A DNA stretch of 64,000 nucleotides from assembly GCF_902506655.1 (NCBI RefSeq), contig NZ_LR734808.1, positions 558,001 to 622,000 on the forward strand, in the 5' to 3' direction. Made by a program: the position numbers and the translations under genes. The DNA comes from Marinoscillum sp. 108 (lineage in GTDB: Bacteria > Bacteroidota > Bacteroidia > Cytophagales > Cyclobacteriaceae). Positions within the stretch are counted from its first letter, which is position 1, and the number at the start of each line of letters is the position of its first letter. The notes under the pieces are model-generated. The model was not told the origin of the DNA. It saw only the letters and a program-made list of their open reading frames with translations, and made no database searches. Below, piece by piece: positions 1-8,286 of the stretch.

Positions 1-595
1 GTGTGTTGAAACGGGTTTCAAGTGGCTTTTTCTTTTGCTTCAAAATGGACAAATTGGTTGCTGCATCTTTGAGCATGATTTCTACCCGCAACACATCCAC
101 CATTGCACCTTTACCATTCTGAAACTTGACGGTAGCAATGTCTTTGTAGGACGATAAAATACTTGTATTTTCCTCCTCTATTGCTATAAGTCTATGTAGT
201 TCATAAAGTGGGTAATATGCCGCAGACACTTGATAATGTAGTTTGTTTCGGGCATCAAGAAACTCCTGATACTTGGCCTCTGCCATTAATGTAGCCACAT
301 TCTCCTGAGCTTTTAAAGTGCCAAACCAAGGGAACATTTGTGTCAAAGAAAAACGTGCTCTTTGTGGGCCTACACGAGTTTCTACTGGAGATACAAAATA
401 GCCAAAAGACAAATTTGGATCTGGTAAGCTGCTCACTTGTGCAACCCGCTCCATCGCTGCTTCAAAAGACTTGTATTTAGCTTGTAGTCCCGGATTGTTT
501 TCAGCAGCAATTTTGAAATATTCATCTAGGGATTGGGCATTTGCCAAAATAGAAAATCCCAAAGTGATGACTGTAATTATAATGTACTTTTTCAT
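1..595 (-). CDS. TolC-family outer-membrane efflux protein (CusC-like), 3' part cut by window edge
   Basis: About 198 residues are visible, starting at the ATG at 595-593. They begin with a signal peptide (MKKYIIITVITLGFSILANA) followed by a typical outer membrane efflux protein N-terminus with the NPGLQA segment and the PDPNLSFGY motif, then amphipathic helices. The start codon overlaps the stop of the upstream CusA-like pump by four bases (ATGA), so the two are translationally coupled. TolC proteins form the trimeric outer-membrane duct of tripartite pumps. The gene runs off the window at base 1, so the C-terminal half is not visible. The matching periplasmic adaptor for the Cus pump is also not in view and may lie further left. 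Confidence 0.85.
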   Translation of the reverse strand, partial: MKKYIIITVITLGFSILANAQSLDEYFKIAAENNPGLQAKYKSFEAAMERVAQVSSLPDPNLSFGYFVSPVETRVGPQRARFSLTQMFPWFGTLKAQENVATLMAEAKYQEFLDARNKLHYQVSAAYYPLYELHRLIAIEEENTSILSSYKDIATVKFQNGKGAMVDVLRVEIMLKDAATNLSILKQKKKPLETRFNT

Positions 596-3500
596 GATTG
601 TGCTTTTAGGATTTTACGTTCTTCTCTCCAGCAATAAATCACAGGTACAATGAAAATGCTGATTAATGCGAAGGCCATGCCACCGAATGATGGGATTGCC
701 ATAGGTATCATGATGTCGGAACCACGACCTGTAGAAGTAAGTACAGGTAACAATGCAATCATGGTTGTACCCACTGTCATCAAAGCGGGCTTTATTCTTC
801 TGAGTCCTGCTTCAATTACCGCCTGTCTTACTTCTTCAATAGTGGCGGGCTTATTGCGTTCAAAACTTTGATCCAGGTAGGTAGCAATCAAAACACCATC
901 ATCGGTGGCTACACCAAATAGGGCTATAAATCCTACCCATACCGCTACACTTAAATTGACGGTATGCATTTGAAATAGCTCTCGAATATTGGTGCCGAAT
1001 AATGAAAAATCTACAAACCAATCCTGACCATATAGCCAGAGCATAATAAACCCTCCGCTAAATGCCATAGCAATACCTGTAAATACCATGAGCGAAGTAG
1101 AAACAGATTTGAATTGGAAGTAAAGAATTAGGAATACGATACCCAGTACCAGCGGAACGATAATGGATAGTCGTTTCTCTGCACGAACCTGATTTTCATA
1201 ACTACCGGAGAATTTGTAGCTCACCCCAGAGGGCACGTTTAATTCACCTGAGTCAATTTTGTCTTGAATTGTCTTTTGAGCATCATTAACTACTGTGACC
1301 TCAGAGAACCCATCTCGCTTGTCAAATAGTACATAACCCACAAGAAAGGTTTCTTCGCTTTTTATAGCTTGTGGCCCTCTTATGTATTCAAAATCTACTA
1401 TTTGAGATAAAGGAATTTGTGCACCAGTTGGTGTAGGCATCAGTATTTTCCCCAATGCTTCAGGGTCGTCCCTTAATTCTCTTGGATAGCGCACTCTTAC
1501 AGGAAAGCGTTCACGTCCTTCTACGGTAGAGGTTATTTTCATACCACCAATAGCAGTCTCAATCGTCTGCTGCACATCTTCTATATTCAATCCATATCGT
1601 GAAATTTCATCCCTGTTAATGTTGAGATGGATGTACGGTTTACCTACAATTCTATCTGCAAAAACGGCTTCTGCCTTAACCGATGGAACTTCTTTCAGGA
1701 TATTTTCTAATTGTAAACCGAAGTTCTCGATGGTTTTTAGGTCAGGGCCATACACCTTTATGCCCATTGGTGCTCTCATCCCTGTTTGGAGCATGACCAA
1801 TCGGGTTTCTATAGGTTGAAGTTTAGGTGCAGAAGTAACCCCTGGTAATTTGGTTACAATGACTATTTCATTCCAAATGTCATCGGGAGATTTGATGTGG
1901 TCTCTCCAGTTGCGGTAATACTCACCATTTTCATCAGCAATTAATTCATTCGCCTCTATTCCTCGCTCCAAACCTTCAGCGTTGGTTAGAGTATCACCGG
2001 ATACGGTAATAAATCTATTGTCTGTATCGACCTTGAATCTCTGTCTGTGCCCTTTTTTATTGAGAATGTATTCGGATTTGTAATTGATAATATTCTCATA
2101 CATGGATATGGGTGCAGGATCTAGTGCAGATTCTACCCGTCCCAGTTTGCCTACAGTCAATTCAACTTCCGGGATATTTGTGAGCAACATATCCAATTGG
2201 CCAACCACTTTGCGATTGTATTCTACCCCGGAGTGAGGCATAGATGTAGGCATCAACAAAAAGCTACCTTCATCAAGGGAAGGCATAAATTCTTTACCAA
2301 TCCCCGGAAAGGTATGTACCATAGTTGACCATCCTTTCGTTTGATTGATATTCCATCCTACCTTTTCAAAGCTTTTTGAAACAAAGCCAAAAACGCTATT
2401 GAAGCCAAGCCAGATAGTTGCCCCTAAAAAAATCAGGAATGTCGGTATGAACAGGAACTTTATCTTGTTGTTCAAACACCAGTTGAGTATTTGTTTATAC
2501 TGATATTCCAACAGGGTAAAACCACCCAGAATACAACCCACAAGTAAGGATACAAAAATGAAGTTGATGAATAGAGACTGAGAAGCTCCTAAAGGCAGCC
2601 AGTATTTAGCCAAAAGCCATACTACGCCAATAAGTACAACAATCAACTCCGCATAGCTCAGTAAGAATTTCCAGATTCGTGAAAGTTTTTTACTCTTAAT
2701 CCTTTCCAAGTTTTTGATGATACCTATAGCACCGAAAAGAATGAGCAGTACACCAGCCCAAATCTGCCCTAAAATGAGGCTAACAATTCCCACGAATACT
2801 AAACCATAATGGCCATACTTTTTCAGAAACTTATTCTTGATATTGAAGCCAAAAAACCAATGTGCGAGGGTGGGGAGAATCAGTAAGGAAACGATCAAAG
2901 CAGCTAAAAGTGCAAATGACTTTGTAAATGCCAATGGACCAAACAGCTTACCTTCGGCTGCCTGCATGGTAAATACAGGAATAAAACTAACGATGGTAGT
3001 AGATACAGCAGTTAGAATTGCAGTGGCTACTTCTGATGCTCCGTTGTAAATAGTTTCAATAAGTTTTTGGCCGGGAGGTGCTTCGTCTATATGTTTTATG
3101 ATATTTTCAGAAAGGATGATTCCTAAATCCACCATTGTACCAATAGCAATGGCAATTCCTGATAGTGCCACAATGTTTGCATCTACACCAAAATAGTGCA
3201 TGGCAATAAAAACCATGAGTACGGCAATAGGAAGAAGGCTGGAAATGAGGAATGAAGCTCTTAGGTTGTAAACCATCACAATTACCACCAAAATAGTGAT
3301 GAGTATTTCCAGTGATAAAGCTTCTTCTAGTGTGCCTAAGGTCTCGTAAATCAATTCTGAGCGGTCATAGAACGGAACAATTGTTAGCTGGCTCTCTCTG
3401 CCGTCAGCTAATGTTTTCTTTGGAAGACCAGGCGCAATTTCATTGATTTTATCTTTTACATTATTAATTACTTGTAAAGGGTTTGCTCCATATCTGGCCA

Positions 3501-4416
3501 CCACTACACCACCCACTACTTCTGCACCATCCTTATCTAGGATACCCCGCCTTGTTGCAGGGCCGAGTGTTACAACTCCTATATCCTTTATTCTAATCGG
3601 TACGTTATCTTGTACCGCAACTACGGCCTTCTCTATGTCTTGTACTTTTTTGACATAACCTAAACCTCGTACTAAGTATTCGGCTTGGTTTATTTCAATG
3701 GTTTTGGCACCTACATCTTTATTGGATTTTTGTACTGCCTGCATCACCCTGTGAAGCGGAATATTATAGGCTTTCAGGGCATCAGGATTCACGTCAATCT
3801 GGTATTCTTTAACAAAACCACCAATAGAAGCAACTTCTGATACTCCTTCGGTTGCATTGAGGCCATACTTTACATAGAAATCCTGTACTGTACGTATTTC
3901 ATGTAAATCCCAACCACCAGTGGGGTTGCCGTCTTTATCCCTTCCTTCGAGGGTGTACCAATAGACTTGACCCAAGGCGGTTGCATCCGGCCCCAAAGCT
4001 GGCTGAACACCCTCGGGTAATAGCCCCGATGGCAGGGAATTGAGTTTTTCAAGTATTCTGGAACGAGACCAATAGAATTCTACATCTTCTGAGAAGATGA
4101 TATAGATACTGGAAAATCCGAAAATAGATGAACTCCTGATTGATTTAACACCAGGTATTCCTAATAAATAGGTAGTCAATGGATAGGAGATTTGATCCTC
4201 TATATCCTGAGGTGAACGGCCTGACCACTGGGTGAAAACGATTTGTTGGTTTTCGCCAATGTCCGGTATGGCATCCACAGGGACAGGGTCAGAAGGCAAT
4301 GCACCAACTTTCCACCCGAATGGTGCAGTTACAATTCCCCAGGCTACAAAACCTGTGAGAACGAGAATAGTGACTAACTTATTCTCTAAGAAATATTTAA
4401 TGATTTTATTAAGCAT
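592..4416 (-). CDS. cusA: CusA-type heavy-metal efflux RND transporter (likely Cu/Ag)
   Basis: This is a 1274-residue inner-membrane RND pump that drives metal export with the proton gradient. The N-terminus has the family start (LVTILVLTGFVAWGI...DAIPDIGENQ) and porter-domain segments. TM4, around residues 415-428, carries a GIAIAIGTMVD signature. That form is typical of the Cus-like (monovalent Cu/Ag) branch, not the DFGxIVDG form of Czc pumps. The protein is about 230 residues longer than Escherichia coli CusA. Part of the excess is a hydrophobic block at about 535-690 with several extra predicted membrane segments after TM6, and another insert lies near 800-860. It overlaps the downstream TolC gene by four bases and follows the HYC_CC_PP gene after about 100 bp. 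Substrate is inferred from the signature only. Confidence 0.88.
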   Translation of the reverse strand: MLNKIIKYFLENKLVTILVLTGFVAWGIVTAPFGWKVGALPSDPVPVDAIPDIGENQQIVFTQWSGRSPQDIEDQISYPLTTYLLGIPGVKSIRSSSIFGFSSIYIIFSEDVEFYWSRSRILEKLNSLPSGLLPEGVQPALGPDATALGQVYWYTLEGRDKDGNPTGGWDLHEIRTVQDFYVKYGLNATEGVSEVASIGGFVKEYQIDVNPDALKAYNIPLHRVMQAVQKSNKDVGAKTIEINQAEYLVRGLGYVKKVQDIEKAVVAVQDNVPIRIKDIGVVTLGPATRRGILDKDGAEVVGGVVVARYGANPLQVINNVKDKINEIAPGLPKKTLADGRESQLTIVPFYDRSELIYETLGTLEEALSLEILITILVVIVMVYNLRASFLISSLLPIAVLMVFIAMHYFGVDANIVALSGIAIAIGTMVDLGIILSENIIKHIDEAPPGQKLIETIYNGASEVATAILTAVSTTIVSFIPVFTMQAAEGKLFGPLAFTKSFALLAALIVSLLILPTLAHWFFGFNIKNKFLKKYGHYGLVFVGIVSLILGQIWAGVLLILFGAIGIIKNLERIKSKKLSRIWKFLLSYAELIVVLIGVVWLLAKYWLPLGASQSLFINFIFVSLLVGCILGGFTLLEYQYKQILNWCLNNKIKFLFIPTFLIFLGATIWLGFNSVFGFVSKSFEKVGWNINQTKGWSTMVHTFPGIGKEFMPSLDEGSFLLMPTSMPHSGVEYNRKVVGQLDMLLTNIPEVELTVGKLGRVESALDPAPISMYENIINYKSEYILNKKGHRQRFKVDTDNRFITVSGDTLTNAEGLERGIEANELIADENGEYYRNWRDHIKSPDDIWNEIVIVTKLPGVTSAPKLQPIETRLVMLQTGMRAPMGIKVYGPDLKTIENFGLQLENILKEVPSVKAEAVFADRIVGKPYIHLNINRDEISRYGLNIEDVQQTIETAIGGMKITSTVEGRERFPVRVRYPRELRDDPEALGKILMPTPTGAQIPLSQIVDFEYIRGPQAIKSEETFLVGYVLFDKRDGFSEVTVVNDAQKTIQDKIDSGELNVPSGVSYKFSGSYENQVRAEKRLSIIVPLVLGIVFLILYFQFKSVSTSLMVFTGIAMAFSGGFIMLWLYGQDWFVDFSLFGTNIRELFQMHTVNLSVAVWVGFIALFGVATDDGVLIATYLDQSFERNKPATIEEVRQAVIEAGLRRIKPALMTVGTTMIALLPVLTSTGRGSDIMIPMAIPSFGGMAFALISIFIVPVIYCWREERKILKAQS

Positions 4417-4520
4417 AATACATTTGAGTTTGATTGAACAGAAATAGATTGTTCAATGGCAATAAATGCCACTATGCTCCAGAGTCACAGGACAAGGAAC
4501 ATCAAAATGTAGTATATGGC

Positions 4521-4940
4521 TTAAATCAAAAACGTCTGAAAAAGGACTTGAATGTCCCTGTCAGGAATGGGGGGAGAATAATAGGTGTTATGAATAAAAG
4601 ATTGATCAGCAAATAAAACAGGCTGAACAAACGAATGGATGAATGCAACTAAGAAAACAGGGTTAACTTCAATAGATGTGATTTGTACATCTGCATTTTC
4701 ATCCAACTGCAATAACTGATGTTGATTTTCACAGCAAGGTTTCTGCTTTATTTGTTTCTCTTTGGATGGAATGGATTCGCACTCTCTATCCATGTCGGGC
4801 ATACCACAATCAGGATTATGAAGCCCGATTGAAAAAGAGGTCTCCACCGCCTCACCACCACAAAAATGGGTGTTCATTGAAAATCCCACGCTGGAAACCA
4901 ACATGAGTAAAGCGAGCGTTATGGATATTATTCTTTTCAC
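4521..4940 (-). CDS. HYC_CC_PP family small secreted protein, metal-operon associated
   Basis: This 139-residue protein has a signal peptide (residues 1-21) and the features for which the family is named: NTHFCGGE after the signal (HxC), a PCC pair in the middle, and a YYSPPIPDRD stretch near the C-terminus. Such proteins are found in Bacteroidota beside heavy-metal efflux genes; the cysteine and histidine residues suggest periplasmic metal binding, but no biochemical role is established as far as I know. It is the first gene of the Cus unit, with the CusA gene about 100 bp downstream. A TATCTTTG -7 element sits 6 bases before its ATG. Confidence 0.8.
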   Translation of the reverse strand: MKRIISITLALLMLVSSVGFSMNTHFCGGEAVETSFSIGLHNPDCGMPDMDRECESIPSKEKQIKQKPCCENQHQLLQLDENADVQITSIEVNPVFLVAFIHSFVQPVLFADQSFIHNTYYSPPIPDRDIQVLFQTFLI

Positions 4941-4946
4941 TTACTT

Positions 4947-5010
4947 CAAAGATACGAAAATAAAGCGGTTGTTGTTTTATAGAATTATGCTACTCTTTTA
5001 CAGAATTATG
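4947..5010 (-). promoter_or_regulatory. Promoter of the Cus unit with -7 TATCTTTG and 21-bp-spaced direct repeats
   Basis: On the minus strand TATCTTTG (4947-4954) matches the Bacteroidota -7 consensus TAnnTTTG and lies only 6 bases from the ATG at 4940, implying a very short leader. Upstream, AGAATTATG occurs twice on the plus strand (4981-4989 and 5002-5010), exactly 21 bp apart. Same-face direct repeats like this are typical of activator sites such as AraC-type. No clear -33 TTTG was found. The rest of the gap to 5170 shows nothing else I can support. Confidence 0.5.
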
Positions 5011-5170
5011 AAATAATATGATTTAGAATTGATAGGTTAATTGGGTAACGGGTAGATTGAAAACGTCCCCTAAACAAGCACATTTAATCTTCTTCTTATT
5101 CATGTTGCTTTTATGTTTTGAACGAACGCAATGAACTTACTGGAAGCACATGGATGTGGAATTGGTTTAG

Positions 5171-6058
5171 TTAATTATTGTAAGGTCTGTACTGATCATC
5201 ATCCCAACCTTTCTCTACTTGCAAAGTGGTATGGGTGATCTCAAACATATCATGTAGCTTTTCTCTGATGTCATATAGTAGCTGGTCTTCACAGCCATAT
5301 GGAATTACGAGATGGGCTGTCAAGGCTGTTTCCGTAGTACTCATAGCCCAGATATGCAGGTCGTGAACTTCTTCTACACATTCAATTTTTTCAAGAAAAT
5401 GCTTGACCTCATTCAGGTCGATTTTTTCGGGAACTGCATCAATTGCTAATTTGACTGAGTCTGAAAGCAAGCCCCATGTGCCATACAAAATAACTCCTAC
5501 GATTAGAAAACTAAGCACAGGGTCAACCCAAAATGCCCCTGTATATTTCATTACCAAACCACCAATGAGCACCGCTAGGGTTACACCCGCATCTGCGGCC
5601 ATGTGCAAAAAAGCTCCCTTTATGTTCAGGTCATCCTGACCCTTTATAAACATTAGTGCGGTACCTGTATTGACTATTAGGCCAATGCTGGCTACAATGA
5701 TGATGGTGTTTCCAGGAACTTCGATAGGGTTTTGAATCTTTTGAATGGCATCCCATAAAATAAAGCCTGAAGCAATGATAATGAGCAAGCCATTGAAAAG
5801 TGATGCCAGTATCGTGGATTTCCTGAGACCGTATGTATACTTTCCACTTGGTTTCTTTGTAGAAATCCAAATAGCAGCCCAGGCAAGGATTAAGCTAAAT
5901 ACATCGCTCATGTTATGTCCCGCATCTGCCAGTAATGCAGATGAATTGACTGCTAAGCCATAAAAGGCTTCTACTGCCACGTAGAGAGTATTTAACCCAA
6001 TACCAATAGCAAAAGCTTTCCCATAATTTTTAGATGTATGATTGTGATTATGTCCCAT
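5171..6058 (-). CDS. Cation diffusion facilitator (CzcD/ZitB-like) Zn/Co/Cd efflux transporter
   Basis: The 295-residue protein starts with a His-rich tag (MGHNHNHTS) and has about six membrane segments, followed by a cytoplasmic ferredoxin-like domain ending at VEKGWDDDQY. The two metal-site motifs are visible: HNMSD after ALLADAG in TM2 and HMAADAG in TM5, matching the HxxxD pairs of Zn-transporting CDF proteins. These exchange Zn2+, Co2+ or Cd2+ for protons at the inner membrane. Its start overlaps the preceding DUF3703 gene by 11 bp, so it is the last gene of the Czc unit. The specific metal is not certain. Confidence 0.9.
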   Translation of the reverse strand: MGHNHNHTSKNYGKAFAIGIGLNTLYVAVEAFYGLAVNSSALLADAGHNMSDVFSLILAWAAIWISTKKPSGKYTYGLRKSTILASLFNGLLIIIASGFILWDAIQKIQNPIEVPGNTIIIVASIGLIVNTGTALMFIKGQDDLNIKGAFLHMAADAGVTLAVLIGGLVMKYTGAFWVDPVLSFLIVGVILYGTWGLLSDSVKLAIDAVPEKIDLNEVKHFLEKIECVEEVHDLHIWAMSTTETALTAHLVIPYGCEDQLLYDIREKLHDMFEITHTTLQVEKGWDDDQYRPYNN

Positions 6059-6431
6059 AATTCTTTATTCCTGATTTTTTGAAAATAGATAGTAACTCAT
6101 CTGAAATGGGTAGGGGCTTTAGTGGGGGAATGTTTGCACCACCAGTATTGCCAACCGGAATTTTACCAACGAATGATTTCACTCCTCCCACAAGAAGTCT
6201 TGGAATTTGCCCGAGGATTTCTTTACCACTTTTAATATGAATGCCAAAAAGGAGCATTTTCCAATGAACGTAGCTGTGATGCCAAGGATAGGTCTGCCCT
6301 AGAATGTGAGCACGTTCAAGATGATTCCAAGCATTTTCTAAATTTCCCTTGCTAAAATTTTCCCTGTAATGCTTTAACTCGGCATAGAAATAAGGTTTCA
6401 ATTTTTCGGGCATCAGTGTATATAAACGCAT
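6048..6431 (-). CDS. DUF3703 family protein
   Basis: A 127-residue soluble protein with no signal peptide. The region YFYAELKHYRENFSKGNLENAW, then HLERAHILGQ and HSYVHWKMLLFG, is typical of DUF3703, a helical family encoded beside cation transporters in many bacteria. No enzymatic motif is visible; several conserved histidines (HWKM, HLERAH) might bind metal, but this is a guess. It lies 18 bp after the CDF-like gene and overlaps the CzcD-like gene by 11 bp, which fits an accessory role in metal efflux. Confidence 0.8.
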   Translation of the reverse strand: MRLYTLMPEKLKPYFYAELKHYRENFSKGNLENAWNHLERAHILGQTYPWHHSYVHWKMLLFGIHIKSGKEILGQIPRLLVGGVKSFVGKIPVGNTGGANIPPLKPLPISDELLSIFKKSGIKNYGT

Positions 6432-6449
6432 TTTCTAATCAATTGAGGT

Positions 6450-7097
6450 TTAACAACAATTATCAGTACAGCTTAGTTGTTTGGTTTTCGCTTTTTCAAA
6501 TGCTTCCTTTCCTTCTTTAAATGCATACCAGGCTATGCCAAGGCTTCCAATCGCATCTACATAAGGTATTTTGAATAATTCGTACAAAGTACTTGAGCCA
6601 AGCAATATGAAGGAAAGGTAAAAGCAAGTCCTGGTACAATTGGCATCTGAAATGATGGGTTCACTGCTCAGCTCTTTTCCAGCCTTCAATTTTTGCTTGT
6701 ACAAAATGTACATGGTCAAAATTGAAATTATAGAAATGATCATTCCCACTAGGGTGGTTTCAGGATTTGATTGATAATAAATAGATAAACCTGCACCTAT
6801 GATTAACCCTAGAACTAATAGGTAGAAGGCTGTGCCAGTGATTTTGAGTGCTGTCACTTCAAAATGATCTCTACTTTCAATAGGGGTCTTTTTCATTCGC
6901 ACAACCATGTGGGCAATTCCAATACCTGAAAGGACTTCAACAAAACTGTCAACACCAAAACCAAACAGAGCCAGTGTTTCATCTTGTGAGCCAAAAAAGG
7001 TGGCTATACCACCTTCTACCAGATTGTAGAAGATGGTGATTAAGCTTAAAATAAAGGCTCTATTAAGCCATTTATTAGTGAAGGTGTCCTCCTTCAT
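6450..7097 (-). CDS. Short CDF-superfamily cation transporter
   Basis: Beginning at the first ATG (7097) the protein has about 215 residues and six membrane segments but no large cytoplasmic domain. FGVDSFVEVLSG in TM2 and the SDANCTRTC stretch before TM5 are typical of the short 'cation transporter' branch of the CDF superfamily. The C-terminus is cysteine-rich (CTDNCC), a possible metal ligand. The start overlaps the 3' end of the adaptor gene by 23 bp. A longer GTG start at 7136 is possible but would deepen the overlap. The TM2 motif differs from the HxxxD of standard Zn transporters, so the substrate is open. Confidence 0.75.
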   Translation of the reverse strand: MKEDTFTNKWLNRAFILSLITIFYNLVEGGIATFFGSQDETLALFGFGVDSFVEVLSGIGIAHMVVRMKKTPIESRDHFEVTALKITGTAFYLLVLGLIIGAGLSIYYQSNPETTLVGMIISIISILTMYILYKQKLKAGKELSSEPIISDANCTRTCFYLSFILLGSSTLYELFKIPYVDAIGSLGIAWYAFKEGKEAFEKAKTKQLSCTDNCC

Positions 7098-8274
7098 CTT
7101 CTGAATTTTTTGCTTTTGCCAATAATGTAAATGCACCTGATGTAACCAATTTCAGACTGCTGATCTCCAAAGATGTTTCCAAGAGACTAATTTGTGTGAA
7201 ACCGTCTTCACTTGATCCTTTTTGCACCTCCAACATTTCAAAATCATGCATCTGTTGACCGTCTTCCGACCTTTCACCAGCATAGACAAAGACATAGTGC
7301 TTACCCCCAAACCTTACAATTGACTCATCAGGAGCGGCCCATGTTTTATTACTGTCGGTTTCAATTTTCGCAGCTATGTACATGCCGGGTTTCAAATCTG
7401 AATGCATCTTCTTCAAGTGCCCATGGACAGTTACAGAACGATCTTCCCTAACGCCACTGCCTATTAGGAATACCTCTGCCTCACGCCATTCATTAGGTGA
7501 ATTTGCCAGGGCAAAACGGATGCGTTGGCCTTCTTTGATTCTTGGGACATCATTTTCATAAACGGTCAGTTCCACATGAAGATCGTCCGAATTGGTAATG
7601 TCCATGATGACATCCTGAGGATTGATGAATTTTCCTACATTGGTGTACACCTCTCGAATAGCTCCTGTTACAGGTGAATAAATATTGACGGAGGCTGAAA
7701 CGTTACCTTCTTTGATTTTGGAAACACTGAAGCCAATCAGCTTCAATCTTGCTTCCATGCTTTTGATACGGGCTTCATTGGCCATATAGTCACTTTTTGC
7801 TTGCTGAAAAGACTTGCCGGAAGCCACCTTTTCATCATATAGCTCTTTCTGACGATCATATTCTGCTTTGAGAAATTCCTGACTAGCAAGGCTTTCAAGA
7901 TAATCTTGTTGAAACTGAATAAATTCTGGGTTTTCAATCACGACCAATAATTGACCTTTTTTTACCATTGAACCCGGCAGCATCTCGGTGTTTTTCACAA
8001 AACCACCATAAGGCATGGTAATTGAAATATTACTTTGCGGGGGTACATCAATGATTCCATTGACACGGAGTTCTGAGCCAATAACCCGCTGTTCAAAGGT
8101 TCCTACGACTATGCTTGCCTGCTCAAATTGTGCCTGAGTAAGTTCTACAGTATTATCACCTTCTTCGTGGTGTTCCTCCGTTGTTCTTTCATTTTTAGAA
8201 CTACAGGAAGTAATGGCCAATCCGATAAGAACAACCATTGAGATTCTGTTGAAATATGTTATTATATTTTTCAT
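7075..8274 (-). CDS. RND efflux periplasmic adaptor (CusB/CzcB-like) lipoprotein
   Basis: A 399-residue membrane-fusion protein. A lipobox (LAITSC) places Cys24 as the lipidated residue, followed by a His/Glu-rich spacer (EEHHEEGD). The barrel-sandwich half-motifs appear as GGFVKNTEMLPGSMVKKGQLL and SPVTGAIREVYTNVGKFI, separated by a helical hairpin (about residues 115-185). The C-terminus ends with GGHLH, again a potential metal ligand. It bridges the inner-membrane CzcA pump and the TolC domain encoded 12 bp upstream in the same operon. Family is clear; metal specificity is inferred from the partner. Confidence 0.9.
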   Translation of the reverse strand: MKNIITYFNRISMVVLIGLAITSCSSKNERTTEEHHEEGDNTVELTQAQFEQASIVVGTFEQRVIGSELRVNGIIDVPPQSNISITMPYGGFVKNTEMLPGSMVKKGQLLVVIENPEFIQFQQDYLESLASQEFLKAEYDRQKELYDEKVASGKSFQQAKSDYMANEARIKSMEARLKLIGFSVSKIKEGNVSASVNIYSPVTGAIREVYTNVGKFINPQDVIMDITNSDDLHVELTVYENDVPRIKEGQRIRFALANSPNEWREAEVFLIGSGVREDRSVTVHGHLKKMHSDLKPGMYIAAKIETDSNKTWAAPDESIVRFGGKHYVFVYAGERSEDGQQMHDFEMLEVQKGSSEDGFTQISLLETSLEISSLKLVTSGAFTLLAKAKNSEDEGGHLH

Positions 8275-8286
8275 TGTTGATTTCTT

